DNA of 64,000 nucleotides from Hymenobacter sp. BRD67. Lineage in GTDB: Bacteria; Bacteroidota; Bacteroidia; Cytophagales; Hymenobacteraceae. The translations under genes and the position numbers were made by a program. Below, piece by piece: positions 20,138 through 29,105 of this stretch. The notes under the pieces were generated by a model that saw nothing but the letters and a program-made list of their open reading frames with translations, did no database searches and was not told the DNA's origin. The stretch is from assembly GCF_013256425.1 (NCBI RefSeq), contig NZ_CP053904.1:2232001-2296000 (forward strand), read 5' to 3'. How positions within the stretch are numbered: position 1 is the first letter of the stretch; every line of letters starts with the position of its first letter.

Positions 20138-20318
20138 GGCTTTGCCTGCCCGATGGCTGCCAAAAATAGTATAGGTTGGCAAGGCATTTGCTTGCAACGT
20201 AGGCGGTTTTTTTGAGCTCTTCTATAGCAGCAGCTGTTTTTGTTTGCTCCTTTACAGTTTATCGCCGCACGCATTGCCTGGCAAGCGCTGCAAAAATGTC
20301 CACCTTTTCTTGTTGTCC

Positions 20319-20699
20319 ATGATTAACCGCCTCCGTCACTACCTCATCCGCTATGCCCGGCAGCAGGCGGGCACGGTCAGCTACCTTACCCTGGTACAGG
20401 AATCCGAGCTGGGCTTAAACCTGGACATCTCGCACGAAAAAGCGCGCCTCAATGAGATGCTGGCCGAAATCTCAACTGAGGAGCACGCGGCAGGCCGCCC
20501 CTTGCTTAGCAGTCTGGTGCGTGTGCAAGGCTCTAAAGGTCAAGGCGATAACTTCTACAAGCTCTGCGAGCGGCTGGGCATGGGCGAATGGCGCTCGCTG
20601 AAGCAGGATGAAAGCTTTCTGAAAAATCTTATCAGGGAATGCCGGGAGTACTGGCAGCAGGAAGCAAACTATGCGCAGCACGTATTAAATGAAGCGTAA
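20319..20699 (+). CDS. Hypothetical protein, 126 residues
   Basis: Start at ATG 20319 (MINRLRHYLIRYARQQ). A compact, charged, mostly helical protein with GTVSYLTLVQESELGLNLD at the N-terminus and the central VRVQGSKGQGDNFYKLCERLG, then a helical C-terminus with LIRECREYWQ. There is no signal or membrane segment. I recognise no family; the sequence is regular enough to be a real gene and a good terminator follows. Confidence 0.7.
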   Translation: MINRLRHYLIRYARQQAGTVSYLTLVQESELGLNLDISHEKARLNEMLAEISTEEHAAGRPLLSSLVRVQGSKGQGDNFYKLCERLGMGEWRSLKQDESFLKNLIRECREYWQQEANYAQHVLNEA

Positions 20700-20726
20700 G
20701 TGCTTACTACCTCATACTCTGCTTAG

Positions 20727-20755
20727 AAAGCCCTGGCTACTGCCGGGGCTTTTTT
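20727..20755 (+). terminator. Intrinsic terminator
   Basis: AAAGCCCTGGC (20727-20737) pairs with GCCGGGGCTTT (from 20742) with one G-T wobble, loop TACT, followed by a T run. It ends the 126-residue gene. Confidence 0.8.
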
Positions 20756-20885
20756 CATGAGCGGCCAGACGCGCCTGCCAGCGGCTTGCAGCCGGTTGTA
20801 ACCCCTGTTCGGCTAGCTCCGTTAAGCTACCCGAAGCCGGACATTTAGCCCTGGCGACACTTCACTCAACCCACCCCTTTTCCAG

Positions 20886-21826
20886 ATGAACACCAACGAT
20901 GCAAACAACCCGATGAATTCCGGCACCGGCGCCGGCGCTAACTATGGCACCAGCAACACCGGCACCGGACTCGGCAATAGCGGCAATACCAGCAACGAAA
21001 GCACGAGCTACAACGCTGGCACCGACTACAGCAGCGCTACCGGCGGTGCCACTTCTTCCGATGCTTCTACGTTAAATGCTGGCGCTACAGGCTCGCCTCT
21101 TTCTACTACTTCGCCCACCACGCCTACCAACGCGGGTGACGGCACCTCGCGCCCCGGTGATGACTACAGCGCTACTGCCAAAGGCGCAGCCGTGGCCGGC
21201 ACCGCTGGTGCAGCAGTAGGCCGCGGCATCGATGCAGTGGAGAACACCGCTTCACGGGCCGGCCACGCTGTCGAGGATGCTGCTACCGGCACCAACGCCA
21301 GCTACGACGGCGATTACTCGCACACCAGCGGCATTTTCCGCGACCGCAGCAGCGCCGAGAAAGCGTACCAGTCGCTGCATGAGCGCGGCTACGGCAAAGA
21401 CGACGTGAACCTGCTGATGTCGGACGATACCCGCAAGAAGCACTTCGGCGACGATTCTACCCACACCGAGCTGGGTGATAAAGCAATGGAAGGTGCCGGC
21501 GTAGGCTCGGCCATCGGGGCACGGCCGGCGCTATCATCGGCGCTATCGCCGCCATCGGTACGTCGGTAGCGCTGCCGGGCCTGGGCCTCATCATTGCCGG
21601 TCCGCTGGCCGCTGCGCTGGCCGGTGCCGGTGCCGGTGGCCTCACGGGTGGCCTGGTAGGTGCCCTGGTAGGCTCGGGTATCCCCGAGGAGCACGCTGCT
21701 GAGTATGAGCAGGGCATCAAAAACGGTGGTATTGTAATGGGCGTGAAGCCCCGCAATGCCGAAGATGCCAAATATTTTGAAGAGCAGTTCAAGAACAACA
21801 ACGCGGATAAAGTGTACCGCTACTAG
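20886..21826 (+). CDS. Glycine-zipper stress protein with YflT-like domain (one frame break)
   Basis: About 313 residues. Residues 1-95 are low-complexity Asn/Ser/Thr/Gly/Ala. A general-stress-protein-17M/YflT-like domain follows: SGIFRDRSSAEKAYQSLHERGYGKDDVNLLMSD. Next is a long Gly/Ala zipper (GTAGAIIGAIAAIGT, then LIIAGPLAAALAGAGAGG) of the membrane-inserting type, and the short end VMGVKPRNAEDAKYFEEQF. One G is missing in GGGG 21516-21519. Proteins of this architecture are frequent in Hymenobacter and relatives and are thought to be stress-induced; the role is not established. Confidence 0.82.
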
Positions 21827-21850
21827 GTACCGGCTTTAACCAGATACAAG

Positions 21851-21881
21851 AAGACCTCCCTGTTAAAGGGAGGTCTTTTTT
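21851..21881 (+). terminator. Intrinsic terminator
   Basis: AAGACCTCCCT (21851-21861) and AGGGAGGTCTT (21867-21877) form a perfect 11-bp stem with loop GTTAA, followed by a T run. It ends the stress-protein gene. Confidence 0.9.
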
Positions 21882-22197
21882 TGCATTTTTTATCCCTGAC
21901 TGGCAGCCCGTAATACGGCTTCACCACCCTGGTCTGCAACGCGGAGCCGCGAAGGCTTGTCAATAGCACTGGCTTCGCAGGAGCAGGCAAACCAGTTGCC
22001 CATAACATGAGCTTTATGTGAAATAGCTGACTGGCTGTTAATTACTCAGGGCCTGATTTGAAAAATTACCAAACTGCCGCTAACTATTACCCGCAAAAAT
22101 CAGTTAAGCACAGATTCAGTACAGAACAACGGGCGGGAGAGCGGCAGCGGGGTTTATGGTTTAACGAGTGCCTGGATGAAAGTTCAGGATTGGACTA
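21882..22197. other. Intergenic region before the RND operon
   Basis: About 315 bp without a convincing gene, hairpin or regulator gene. It must contain the promoter of the efflux operon but I could not identify a clear -33/-7 pair. Confidence 0.4.
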
Positions 22198-25100
22198 ATG
22201 TGGATTGTACGATTGGCCCTGGCGCGGCCTTACACCTTCGTGGTGATGGCGCTGCTTATATTAATCGGGGGCGTGCTGACGATTCAGCGCATGGCGGTGG
22301 ATATCTTCCCCGACATCCCGATTCCGGTAGTAGGCATTGTGTGGACCTACGCCGGCATTGCCCCCGAAGAGATGAACCAGCGCGTAGTGGTGCCGGTAGA
22401 GCGCGCCATTACCACTACCGTTAACAACGTGGAGCACCAGGAAAGCCAGAGCCTCAAGGGCATTGGCCTGATAAAGGTGTTCTTTCAGCCGGGCACCAAC
22501 CCCGACGCGGGCGTGGCGCAGCTCACGGCCATCACCCAAACGCTGCTGCGGGTGCTGCCACCGGGCATTACGCCACCCCTCATTATTCGCTATTCGGCTT
22601 CCAACGTGCCGATTGCCCAAACCTCGCTCAGCTCCGAAACGCTCGGCGAGTCGGACCTCTACGACGCAGCCAACGCTTTCATCCGGCCGGGCCTGGCGGT
22701 GGTGCAGGGCGCCTCGGTGCTGCTGCCTAATGGCGGCAAGCCCAAGCAGATAATGGTGGACCTCGACCCGCAGAAGCTGGCCGGCAAGGGCCTGAGCGCC
22801 GATGACGTGGTCAATACGCTCACGTCGCAAAACATCATTATTCCGGCCGGCTCGGCCAAGATTGGCACCCGCGAGTACGACGTGAAGCTGAACTCCAGCC
22901 CCGAGGCGGTAGCCACGCTCAACGACCTGCCCATTCAGACCAAGGATGGCGTAACGACCTATATCCGCGACGTGGCTTTTGTGCACGAGGGCGCGGCCGT
23001 GCAAACCAACATTGTACGTCAGAACGGGCGGCGCACAGCTATTATTCCGCTGCTGAAAAGCGGCGCGGCCTCTACCCTGGCCGTTATTGACAAGATAAAG
23101 CAGGTGCTGCCCAACATTCAGGCGAATGCCCCGCCTGCTCTGAATATCAAGCTGCTGTTCGACCAGTCGTTTTTTGTGCGGGCCAGCATCAAGGGCGTAA
23201 TCATCGAGGCCAGCATCGCGGCGGCGCTCACGGCGCTTATGATTCTGCTGTTTCTGGGCTCGTGGCGCTCTACGCTCATTATTGCCATTAGTATTCCGCT
23301 ATCGATTCTGGTCAGCATTATCGTGATGAATATTCTGGGTCAGACCCTGAATATCATGACCCTGGGCGGCCTCTCGCTGGCCGTGGGTATTCTGGTAGAC
23401 GATGCCACGGTGGAGATTGAGAACATCCACCGAAATATGGGCATGAAGAAGCTGCTCAAGCGCAGTATTCTGGACGGCGCCCAGCAGATTGCGACGCCGG
23501 CGCTGGTGGCTACGCTCTCCATTTGCATCGTGTTTGTGCCGGTGTTCTTCCTGGGGGCGTGGCTTCGGCCATCTTCGCGCCGCTGGCCACGGCCGTAATT
23601 TTTGCCATGCTGGCCTCGTATATACTAAGCCGGACGCTGGTGCCCACCATGGTGATGTACCTGCTGCGCAAGGAACTACCCATCTACCACGCGCAGGAGG
23701 AGGAAGAAGTGCCGAGCGCCTACTTCCGCAATGGCCGCGCCATCAGCCAGGGCGAGCGCGACCTGGCCCGCCTGCACCGCGAGCAGTTCGAGAAAGACCA
23801 CCCCAGCGGCACGCCCGAGGAGGAAGCCGAGCAGGGCATTACCGATGCCGAGCGCGAGGCGGGCAAAGCCATTACCCAAACCTGGGTGTGGCGGATTCAC
23901 ACCGGCTTTGAGCACGGCTTTGAGAAATTCCGGCACGGCTACAAAGGGGCGCTGCAATGGGCGCTGGGCAACCGCCGCCTGGTAGTGAGCGCGTTTGCGG
24001 TGCTGTTTATCGGCTCGCTGGGCTTGTTTCCGCTCATCGGCCAGAACTTCTTCCCGACCGTGGATGCCGGCCAGCTGCGCCTGCACGTGCGCGTGCCCAC
24101 TGGCACCCGCGTGGAGGAAACCGAAGAGCGCTTTAAGCAGGTAGAAAAAGTAATCCGGGAAGTGATTCCGGCTAAGGAGCTGGATTTGGTGCTTGATAAC
24201 ATTGGCTTGCCGGTCGTACCTATCAACCTGCTGCTGAGCGACAACCCGACCATTGGCGCCAGCGACGGCGAGATACTGGTGAGCATGAAGGAGGAGCACG
24301 GCCCCACCGGCGAGTACATCAATGATATCCGGCGCAAGCTGCATCAGGAATATCCTGATTTAACTGTATTCTTCCAACCGGCTGATATCGTCAATCAGAC
24401 GCTGAACTTCGGCTTGCCGGCTCCCATCGACATTCAGGTAACGGGCCGCGATATGAAGGCCAACCAGCGCGTGGCCGGTGAGCTGAGCCGGAAAATCAAG
24501 AATGTGTCGGGGGTAGTTGATGCGTTTATTTACCAGGCGTTCGACCAGCCCCAGCTGCGGCTCGATATCGACCGGGTGCGGGCCCAGCAGGCTGGCCTGG
24601 CCCAGCGCGACATTGCCAACAACCTGCTCGTGAACCTGAGCAGCAGCACCCAGACCAACCCCAACCAGTGGTTGAATCCGCAGAACGGCGTAAACTACAC
24701 CGTAGCCGTGCAAACACCACCTAGTCAGCTAGCTAACCTGAACGAAGTAGGTAATATTACCGTCACCGGCCCGGCCAGGCCACGCCGCAGCTACTAACCA
24801 ACTTTGCGCAGGTGCGCCGCACGCAGACCTCGGCCGTGGCATCGGACTATAATATCCAGCGCACGGTAGACCTCTACGCCAGCGTGAGTGGGCGCGACCT
24901 GGGCGGGGTAAGCAAGGATATTCGCCGCATTATTGCCGACGCGGAGAAAAACCTGCCCAAGGGCACGACCATCGTGCTACGCGGGCAGGTCGAGTCGATG
25001 CGGACGTCGTTTATTGGTCTGGGCCTGGGGCTGGCGGGTGCTATCGTGCTGGTTTACCTGCTGATGGCCGTCAACTTTCAGAGCTGGCTCGACCCGCTCA

Positions 25101-25551
25101 TTATCATCACGGCCTTGCCGGGCGCATTGGCCGGCATCCTGTGGATGCTGTTTGTGACCCAGACCACGCTGAGCGTGCCGGCCCTGATGGGCGCTATTAT
25201 GTGCATCGGAGTGGCCACGGCCAACTCCATTCTGCTGGTAACGTTCGCCAACGAGCGCCGCGAGGAAGAGCCCGACCTTAGTCCGCTCGATGCGGCCCTC
25301 GATGCCGGCTTCACCCGTCTGCGCCCGGTGCTGATGACGGCCCTGGCCATGGTTATCGGCCTGCTGCCCATGTCGCTGGGCCTGGGCGAAGGCGGTGAGC
25401 AGAATGCCCCCTCGGCCGGGCCGTAATCGGCGGCCTGATGCTGGCCACGGTAACGACCCTGTTTTTTGTGCCTATTATGTTCTCCTATTTAAAGAAGCAA
25501 GAGGAAGAGCCGGCCGCCGTAGCAGCCGAGCCACAGGCTCAGGCGGCCTGA
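22198..25551 (+). CDS. RND efflux pump, AcrB/CusA superfamily (three frame breaks)
   Basis: About 1118 residues after correction. Inner-membrane proton antiporter subunit of a tripartite exporter. N-terminus MWIVRLALARPYTFVVMALL followed by RMAVDIFPDIPIPVV, AQ/porter domains, LAVGILVDDATVEIENIHRN (TM4 with the proton-relay Asp pair), the second half starting at LVVSAFAVLFIGSLGLFPLIGQNFFPTVDAGQ split over two parts, and the final ALPGALAGILWML, ALMGAIMCIGVATANSILLV, RPVLMTALAMVIGLLPMSLG. Breaks: GGGGG 23553-23557, GG 24773-24774 and CCCCC 25407-25411, each one base short. A charged about 110-residue cytoplasmic/periplasmic insert around 23690-23930 is longer than in AcrB. Confidence 0.95.
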
Positions 25552-25570
25552 TTTCTCTGACTTACCACTG

Positions 25571-25617
25571 AAAAAAGAACGTCGTGCTTTCCGGCGGGAA
25601 GCCTGACGTTCTTTTTT
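25571..25617 (+). terminator. Strong hairpin between RND pump and adaptor genes
   Basis: AAAAAAGAACGTC (25571-25583) pairs perfectly with GACGTTCTTTTTT (25605-25617), with an inner GCTTTCC/GGGAAGC helix. It has the form of an intrinsic terminator but lies within the presumed operon, 14 bp before the adaptor ATG. It may set unequal expression or be read through. Confidence 0.75.
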
Positions 25618-25630
25618 AAGATTTCTTTAC

Positions 25631-26830
25631 ATGTCAACCGAAACTACTTCTTCCGGCACCGGCCGCTTCTGGCTGGTTATACTCGTTTTGCTCATCGTAT
25701 TCGGGATACTGTTTGCGGTGGGCCTGCTGCCCCGGCTCAAGCACAATAAAGCCCGCGATGAAGAGTCGCACGCGCTGGCCACGGCCAAGCCGGTGGTGAC
25801 GATAATACCCGCCAAGGCGGCCCCCGACACCACCACCATTACCCTACCCGCCGACCTGCGCTCGAACCACGAAACCTTCGTGTTTGCCCGCGTGAATGGC
25901 TTTGTGCAAAGCTGGACCAGCGACATCGGCAAGCATGTGCGCAAGGGCCAGGTGCTGGCTACCATCGCCACGCCTGAGCTGGACCAGCAGATTGCCCAGG
26001 CCCAGGCCAACCTGGCGCTGGCGCGCAGCTCATTTAACCGCCTCACCAGCGTCACGCTGCCCGGAGCTGTATCGCAGCAGGAAGTAGACGCCGGCCGGGC
26101 GCAGTACGCGGCCCAGGGTGCGGCCGTGAAGCAGCTGCAGGCCCAGCGGGCCTTCCGACAGGTAATTGCCCCCTTCAGCGGTATTGTTACGCAGCGTAAT
26201 GTAGATGTGGGCACGCTCGTAACGGGCGGCAACGCTACGGGCACGCAGCTCTTTAAAATCGAGCAAACCGACACGCTGCGCGCTTTTGTGGATGTGCCCC
26301 AGAACTACGTGCCCGGCATCCGGCGCGGCCAGCGGGCCGACGTGCTGGTACCCGAGTTTCCGACCCAGCCGTTTGAGGGCCACGTAGCCCGCGACGCCGG
26401 CGCGCTCGATGCCCAGACGCGTACGCTGCGCACCGAGGTGCTGCTCGTCAACCACGGTCAGAAGCGGCAGCTGCGGCCCGGCGTGTACGCCCAGGTGCGC
26501 TTCCGCCTGCCGCAGACCTCACCGAGCGTGCTCATTTCGGCCAATGCGCTGGTGCCGGGTATCGACTCGAAGGTAGCGATGGTACGAGATGGCAAGATTC
26601 ATTACCAGCCGCTGGTGCTGGGCCGCGACTTCGGCTCGACCATCGAAGTAACCCAGGGCCTGAAAGGCGGCGAGCTGCTCGTCATCAACCCTACCGAAAA
26701 CCTGACCGAAGGGCTCGCAGTAGCTACCAAGGCCGCTCCCAAACCCAAAGCCCCGGCCGGTCCGCCGCCCGCCAAGCCCCGGCCGAACGACCCCGACGCG
26801 CCTCGCGTATCGTCGCCTCTGTCCAATTAA
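25631..26830 (+). CDS. RND efflux periplasmic adaptor (membrane fusion protein)
   Basis: 399 residues. One N-terminal membrane helix (FWLVILVLLIVFGILFAVGLL), a lipoyl/barrel-sandwich domain split by a short alpha-hairpin (about 110-170), beta-barrel and membrane-proximal domains. Typical sequence: GFVQSWTSDIGKHVRKGQVLATIATPELDQQIAQ, VIAPFSGIVTQRNVDVGTLV. The Pro/Ala-rich tail (KAAPKPKAPAGPPPAKPRP) is disordered. It links the upstream pump to the downstream outer-membrane factor. Confidence 0.93.
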   Translation: MSTETTSSGTGRFWLVILVLLIVFGILFAVGLLPRLKHNKARDEESHALATAKPVVTIIPAKAAPDTTTITLPADLRSNHETFVFARVNGFVQSWTSDIGKHVRKGQVLATIATPELDQQIAQAQANLALARSSFNRLTSVTLPGAVSQQEVDAGRAQYAAQGAAVKQLQAQRAFRQVIAPFSGIVTQRNVDVGTLVTGGNATGTQLFKIEQTDTLRAFVDVPQNYVPGIRRGQRADVLVPEFPTQPFEGHVARDAGALDAQTRTLRTEVLLVNHGQKRQLRPGVYAQVRFRLPQTSPSVLISANALVPGIDSKVAMVRDGKIHYQPLVLGRDFGSTIEVTQGLKGGELLVINPTENLTEGLAVATKAAPKPKAPAGPPPAKPRPNDPDAPRVSSPLSN

Positions 26831-27004
26831 AAATGATAAATTAAAAATCAGCTGGTAGCAGCCCAGGGCAGTTTCCAGGTCCGGGTACAGCTTGACTGAT
26901 GCAAGCTGTCGGCCGGGTACTCGCATTTGGAAACGGTGCCAGGAATGAAGTAGCACGCCGAAGTGCAGGAGGCAATTCGACTCGCTACCAGTCAATTTTT
27001 AATT
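26825..27004. repeat. Nested inverted repeats between adaptor and outer-membrane factor
   Basis: Outer arms AATTAAAAAT (26825-26834) and ATTTTTAATT (26995-27004) enclose a second palindrome with arms GTTTCCA (26871-26877) and TGGAAAC (26928-26934) and an inner CAGCTT/AAGCTG hairpin. The outer arm overlaps the TAA of the adaptor gene. It could be an mRNA-stabilising or attenuating structure. Confidence 0.6.
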
Positions 27005-27017
27005 AACCTTCTCTCGA

Positions 27018-28559
27018 ATGCGTATTTCTGTTGCTTTATTGGGCCTGGCACTGGGCAGCTGTGCCGTGAGCCACTATACTTACGACCCGCCCGCCGTGCC
27101 CGTGCCCACGGCGTTTAAAAACACGGCGGCCGTCGATTCGCTGGGCCGGGGCCGGGCTGAAGTGCCCGCGCCCATCGTTGCCGACACCTCCAAGGCGCGG
27201 CAGCTGGCTCAGATTCCGAGCCTGCCCACCTGGTGGGCGGTATTTAACGATACCACGCTCACCCGGCTCGAAACCCAGGCGTCGAGCCTGAACTTTACTA
27301 CCCGCGCCGCCCTGGCGCGTATCGACCAGTCGCGGGCCCAGCTGCGTGTGGCCGAAGCACTGCGCTCGCCGGTGGTGGCACTGGCCCCGTCGGTGTACAA
27401 CACCCAGCTTTCGGCATTGCGCCCCTTGCAGTCGGCAGCTATTCCGGCAGTGGCCATCCAGCAGAATCAGTATTACGTGCCGCTGAACGTCAGCTACGAA
27501 GTGGACCTGTGGGGCCGGCTGCGGCGCGGCGCCCAGGCCGCCCGCGCCACCGAGCAGGCCAGCGAAGCCGATGAGCAGGCCGTGCGCCTGAGCGTGTCGG
27601 CCGATGCGGCCAATGCCTACTTCAGCCTGCGCGGCCTCGATGCCGAGCTGCTGGTGCTGGACAGCGCCCGCCAGGCCCGCCGCTACAACGTGCAGCTGAC
27701 CGCCGTCCGCTTCAAGGCCGGGGTGGATAACGAAATTGGCCTGCGCCGGGCCGAAACCGAGCTGGCCAATGTGGAGGCCAGCGCTATTGAGCTGCGCCGC
27801 CAGCGGGCCGGACTGGTGGCCTCGCTGGCAACGCTCACGGGCCGGCCGGCCAGCAGCTTTACCCTGCGCTCACTGGCGCCCGACTCGGTGAGCTACCAAA
27901 GCGCCCTGCCCACTACGGCTACTTCGAACGGCCCGGCGCCCTCCCCGGTGCCGCCGCTGCTGGTGCCGCTGCCCGTTATTCCGGCTACGCTGCCGGCCAG
28001 CCTGCTAACCCGCCGGCCCGACCTGCGCCGCCAGGAGCGCCTGCTGGCCGCCGCCGACCTGCGCGCCGACCAGGCTCGCCTCAACCGCCTGCCGACGCTG
28101 CTGCTCAACGGCTTCATCGGCCCCCAGACCAGCCACGTCGGCGACCTGCCCAAAGTGGCTAACGGCCTCACGTACTACGTGGGCGGCGGGTTTAATATCC
28201 CGCTCTTCGATGGCGGCCGCCTGCGCGGGGCCGAGCAGCTGGCCCGCGCCCAGGGCCGCGAGTCGGAAGCCGTGTACCAGAGCACCGCCCTCACAGCCTA
28301 CCAGGAAGTTGAAACTGCCCTGGCCGATGTGCGCGCCGGCGAGGCCCAGCTGGCGGCGCAGCAGCGCGCCCTGCGCGCGGCCCGCCTGGCTGGCCGCCTT
28401 ACCCTGGAGCGCTACCGCCGGGGCCTCACCGACTACTTCGCCGTGGTTGATGCCGACCGCCAGACCCTGGACGCGTCACGCCTGGTGGTGCAAACCCAGA
28501 CCACCCAGCTGCGCGCCGCCGTGGCCCTGGTGCGGGCGCTCGGTGGGGGCTGGCAATAG
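27018..28559 (+). CDS. Outer-membrane efflux lipoprotein, NodT/TolC family
   Basis: 513 residues. Lipoprotein signal with Cys near residue 15 (LGLALGSC), then the classical NodT start (WWAVFNDTTLTRLETQASSLNFT). Two repeats of long helices and beta strands form the trimeric channel; family motifs include YEVDLWGRLRRGAQAARA, LLTRRPDLRRQERLLAAADLRADQARLNRLP and YRRGLTDYFAVVDADRQTLDA. The long Pro-rich linker (PAPSPVPPLLVPLPVIPAT) in the middle is unusual but in frame. Third gene of the efflux operon. Confidence 0.95.
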   Translation: MRISVALLGLALGSCAVSHYTYDPPAVPVPTAFKNTAAVDSLGRGRAEVPAPIVADTSKARQLAQIPSLPTWWAVFNDTTLTRLETQASSLNFTTRAALARIDQSRAQLRVAEALRSPVVALAPSVYNTQLSALRPLQSAAIPAVAIQQNQYYVPLNVSYEVDLWGRLRRGAQAARATEQASEADEQAVRLSVSADAANAYFSLRGLDAELLVLDSARQARRYNVQLTAVRFKAGVDNEIGLRRAETELANVEASAIELRRQRAGLVASLATLTGRPASSFTLRSLAPDSVSYQSALPTTATSNGPAPSPVPPLLVPLPVIPATLPASLLTRRPDLRRQERLLAAADLRADQARLNRLPTLLLNGFIGPQTSHVGDLPKVANGLTYYVGGGFNIPLFDGGRLRGAEQLARAQGRESEAVYQSTALTAYQEVETALADVRAGEAQLAAQQRALRAARLAGRLTLERYRRGLTDYFAVVDADRQTLDASRLVVQTQTTQLRAAVALVRALGGGWQ

Positions 28560-28648
28560 GAAGTGACGGGCAGCGAGACGGAGCCGGTAGGTTTTTATAA
28601 CTTTCTTGCGCTTCATCCTCTTACCTCATCACTAGCTTAGCTTTCGCC

Positions 28649-29017
28649 ATGACTTCTTCTGCCGGCAATACCATCGCCTGGATTCTGCAAGCGCTGCTGG
28701 CGTTTGCCTTTACGACATCCGGCTTCCTGAAATTTCTGCACCTGTCCGACACCGTGCACATGTTCGGCAGTTTGGGAATGCCGGAGTGGTTTGCCTACTT
28801 CATTGCCGCGGCCGAAGTGCTGGGCGGCATCGGCCTGCTGGTGCTGCGCACCCTGCGGCCGGCCGCGCTGGGGCTCAGCTTTATTATGCTGGGGGCCATC
28901 TTTATGCACGCTACCCGCATTCCCGGCGGCGCGGCCAAGGGTATGCCGGCGCTTGTACTGCTCGTGCTGCTGTTTGTGCTGCTGGTGCTGCGCCGGCCCA
29001 CTGCGCCAGCCGTCTGA
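28649..29017 (+). CDS. DoxX-like family membrane protein
   Basis: 122 residues with four hydrophobic helices (WILQALLAFAFTTSGFLK, WFAYFIAAAEVLGGIGLL, ALGLSFIMLGAIFMHAT, ALVLLVLLFVLLVL). The first helix followed by FLKFLHL and the ...AAEVLGGIGLL helix are typical of DoxX-like proteins, whose substrate is not known. Own terminator downstream; it is probably transcribed separately from the efflux operon. Confidence 0.85.
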   Translation: MTSSAGNTIAWILQALLAFAFTTSGFLKFLHLSDTVHMFGSLGMPEWFAYFIAAAEVLGGIGLLVLRTLRPAALGLSFIMLGAIFMHATRIPGGAAKGMPALVLLVLLFVLLVLRRPTAPAV

Positions 29018-29030
29018 AGGCCTTGACGCG

Positions 29031-29058
29031 GAGCCAGCCTGGTGGCTGGCTCTGTTTT
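29031..29058 (+). terminator. Intrinsic terminator after DoxX gene
   Basis: GAGCCAGCC (29031-29039) pairs with GGCTGGCTC (29044-29052), loop TGGT, followed by a T-rich stretch. Confidence 0.8.
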
Positions 29059-29105
29059 TCTGGTTTCGCTTATCGCCGGGTCAGCAGTGACCCGGCGCTT
29101 ATATT

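Noticed and set aside
22176..22424. Alternative start of the RND gene at 22176
   Set aside because: That frame is out of phase with the pump and has no RND-like sequence; MWIVRLALARPYTF at 22198 is the usual N-terminus.
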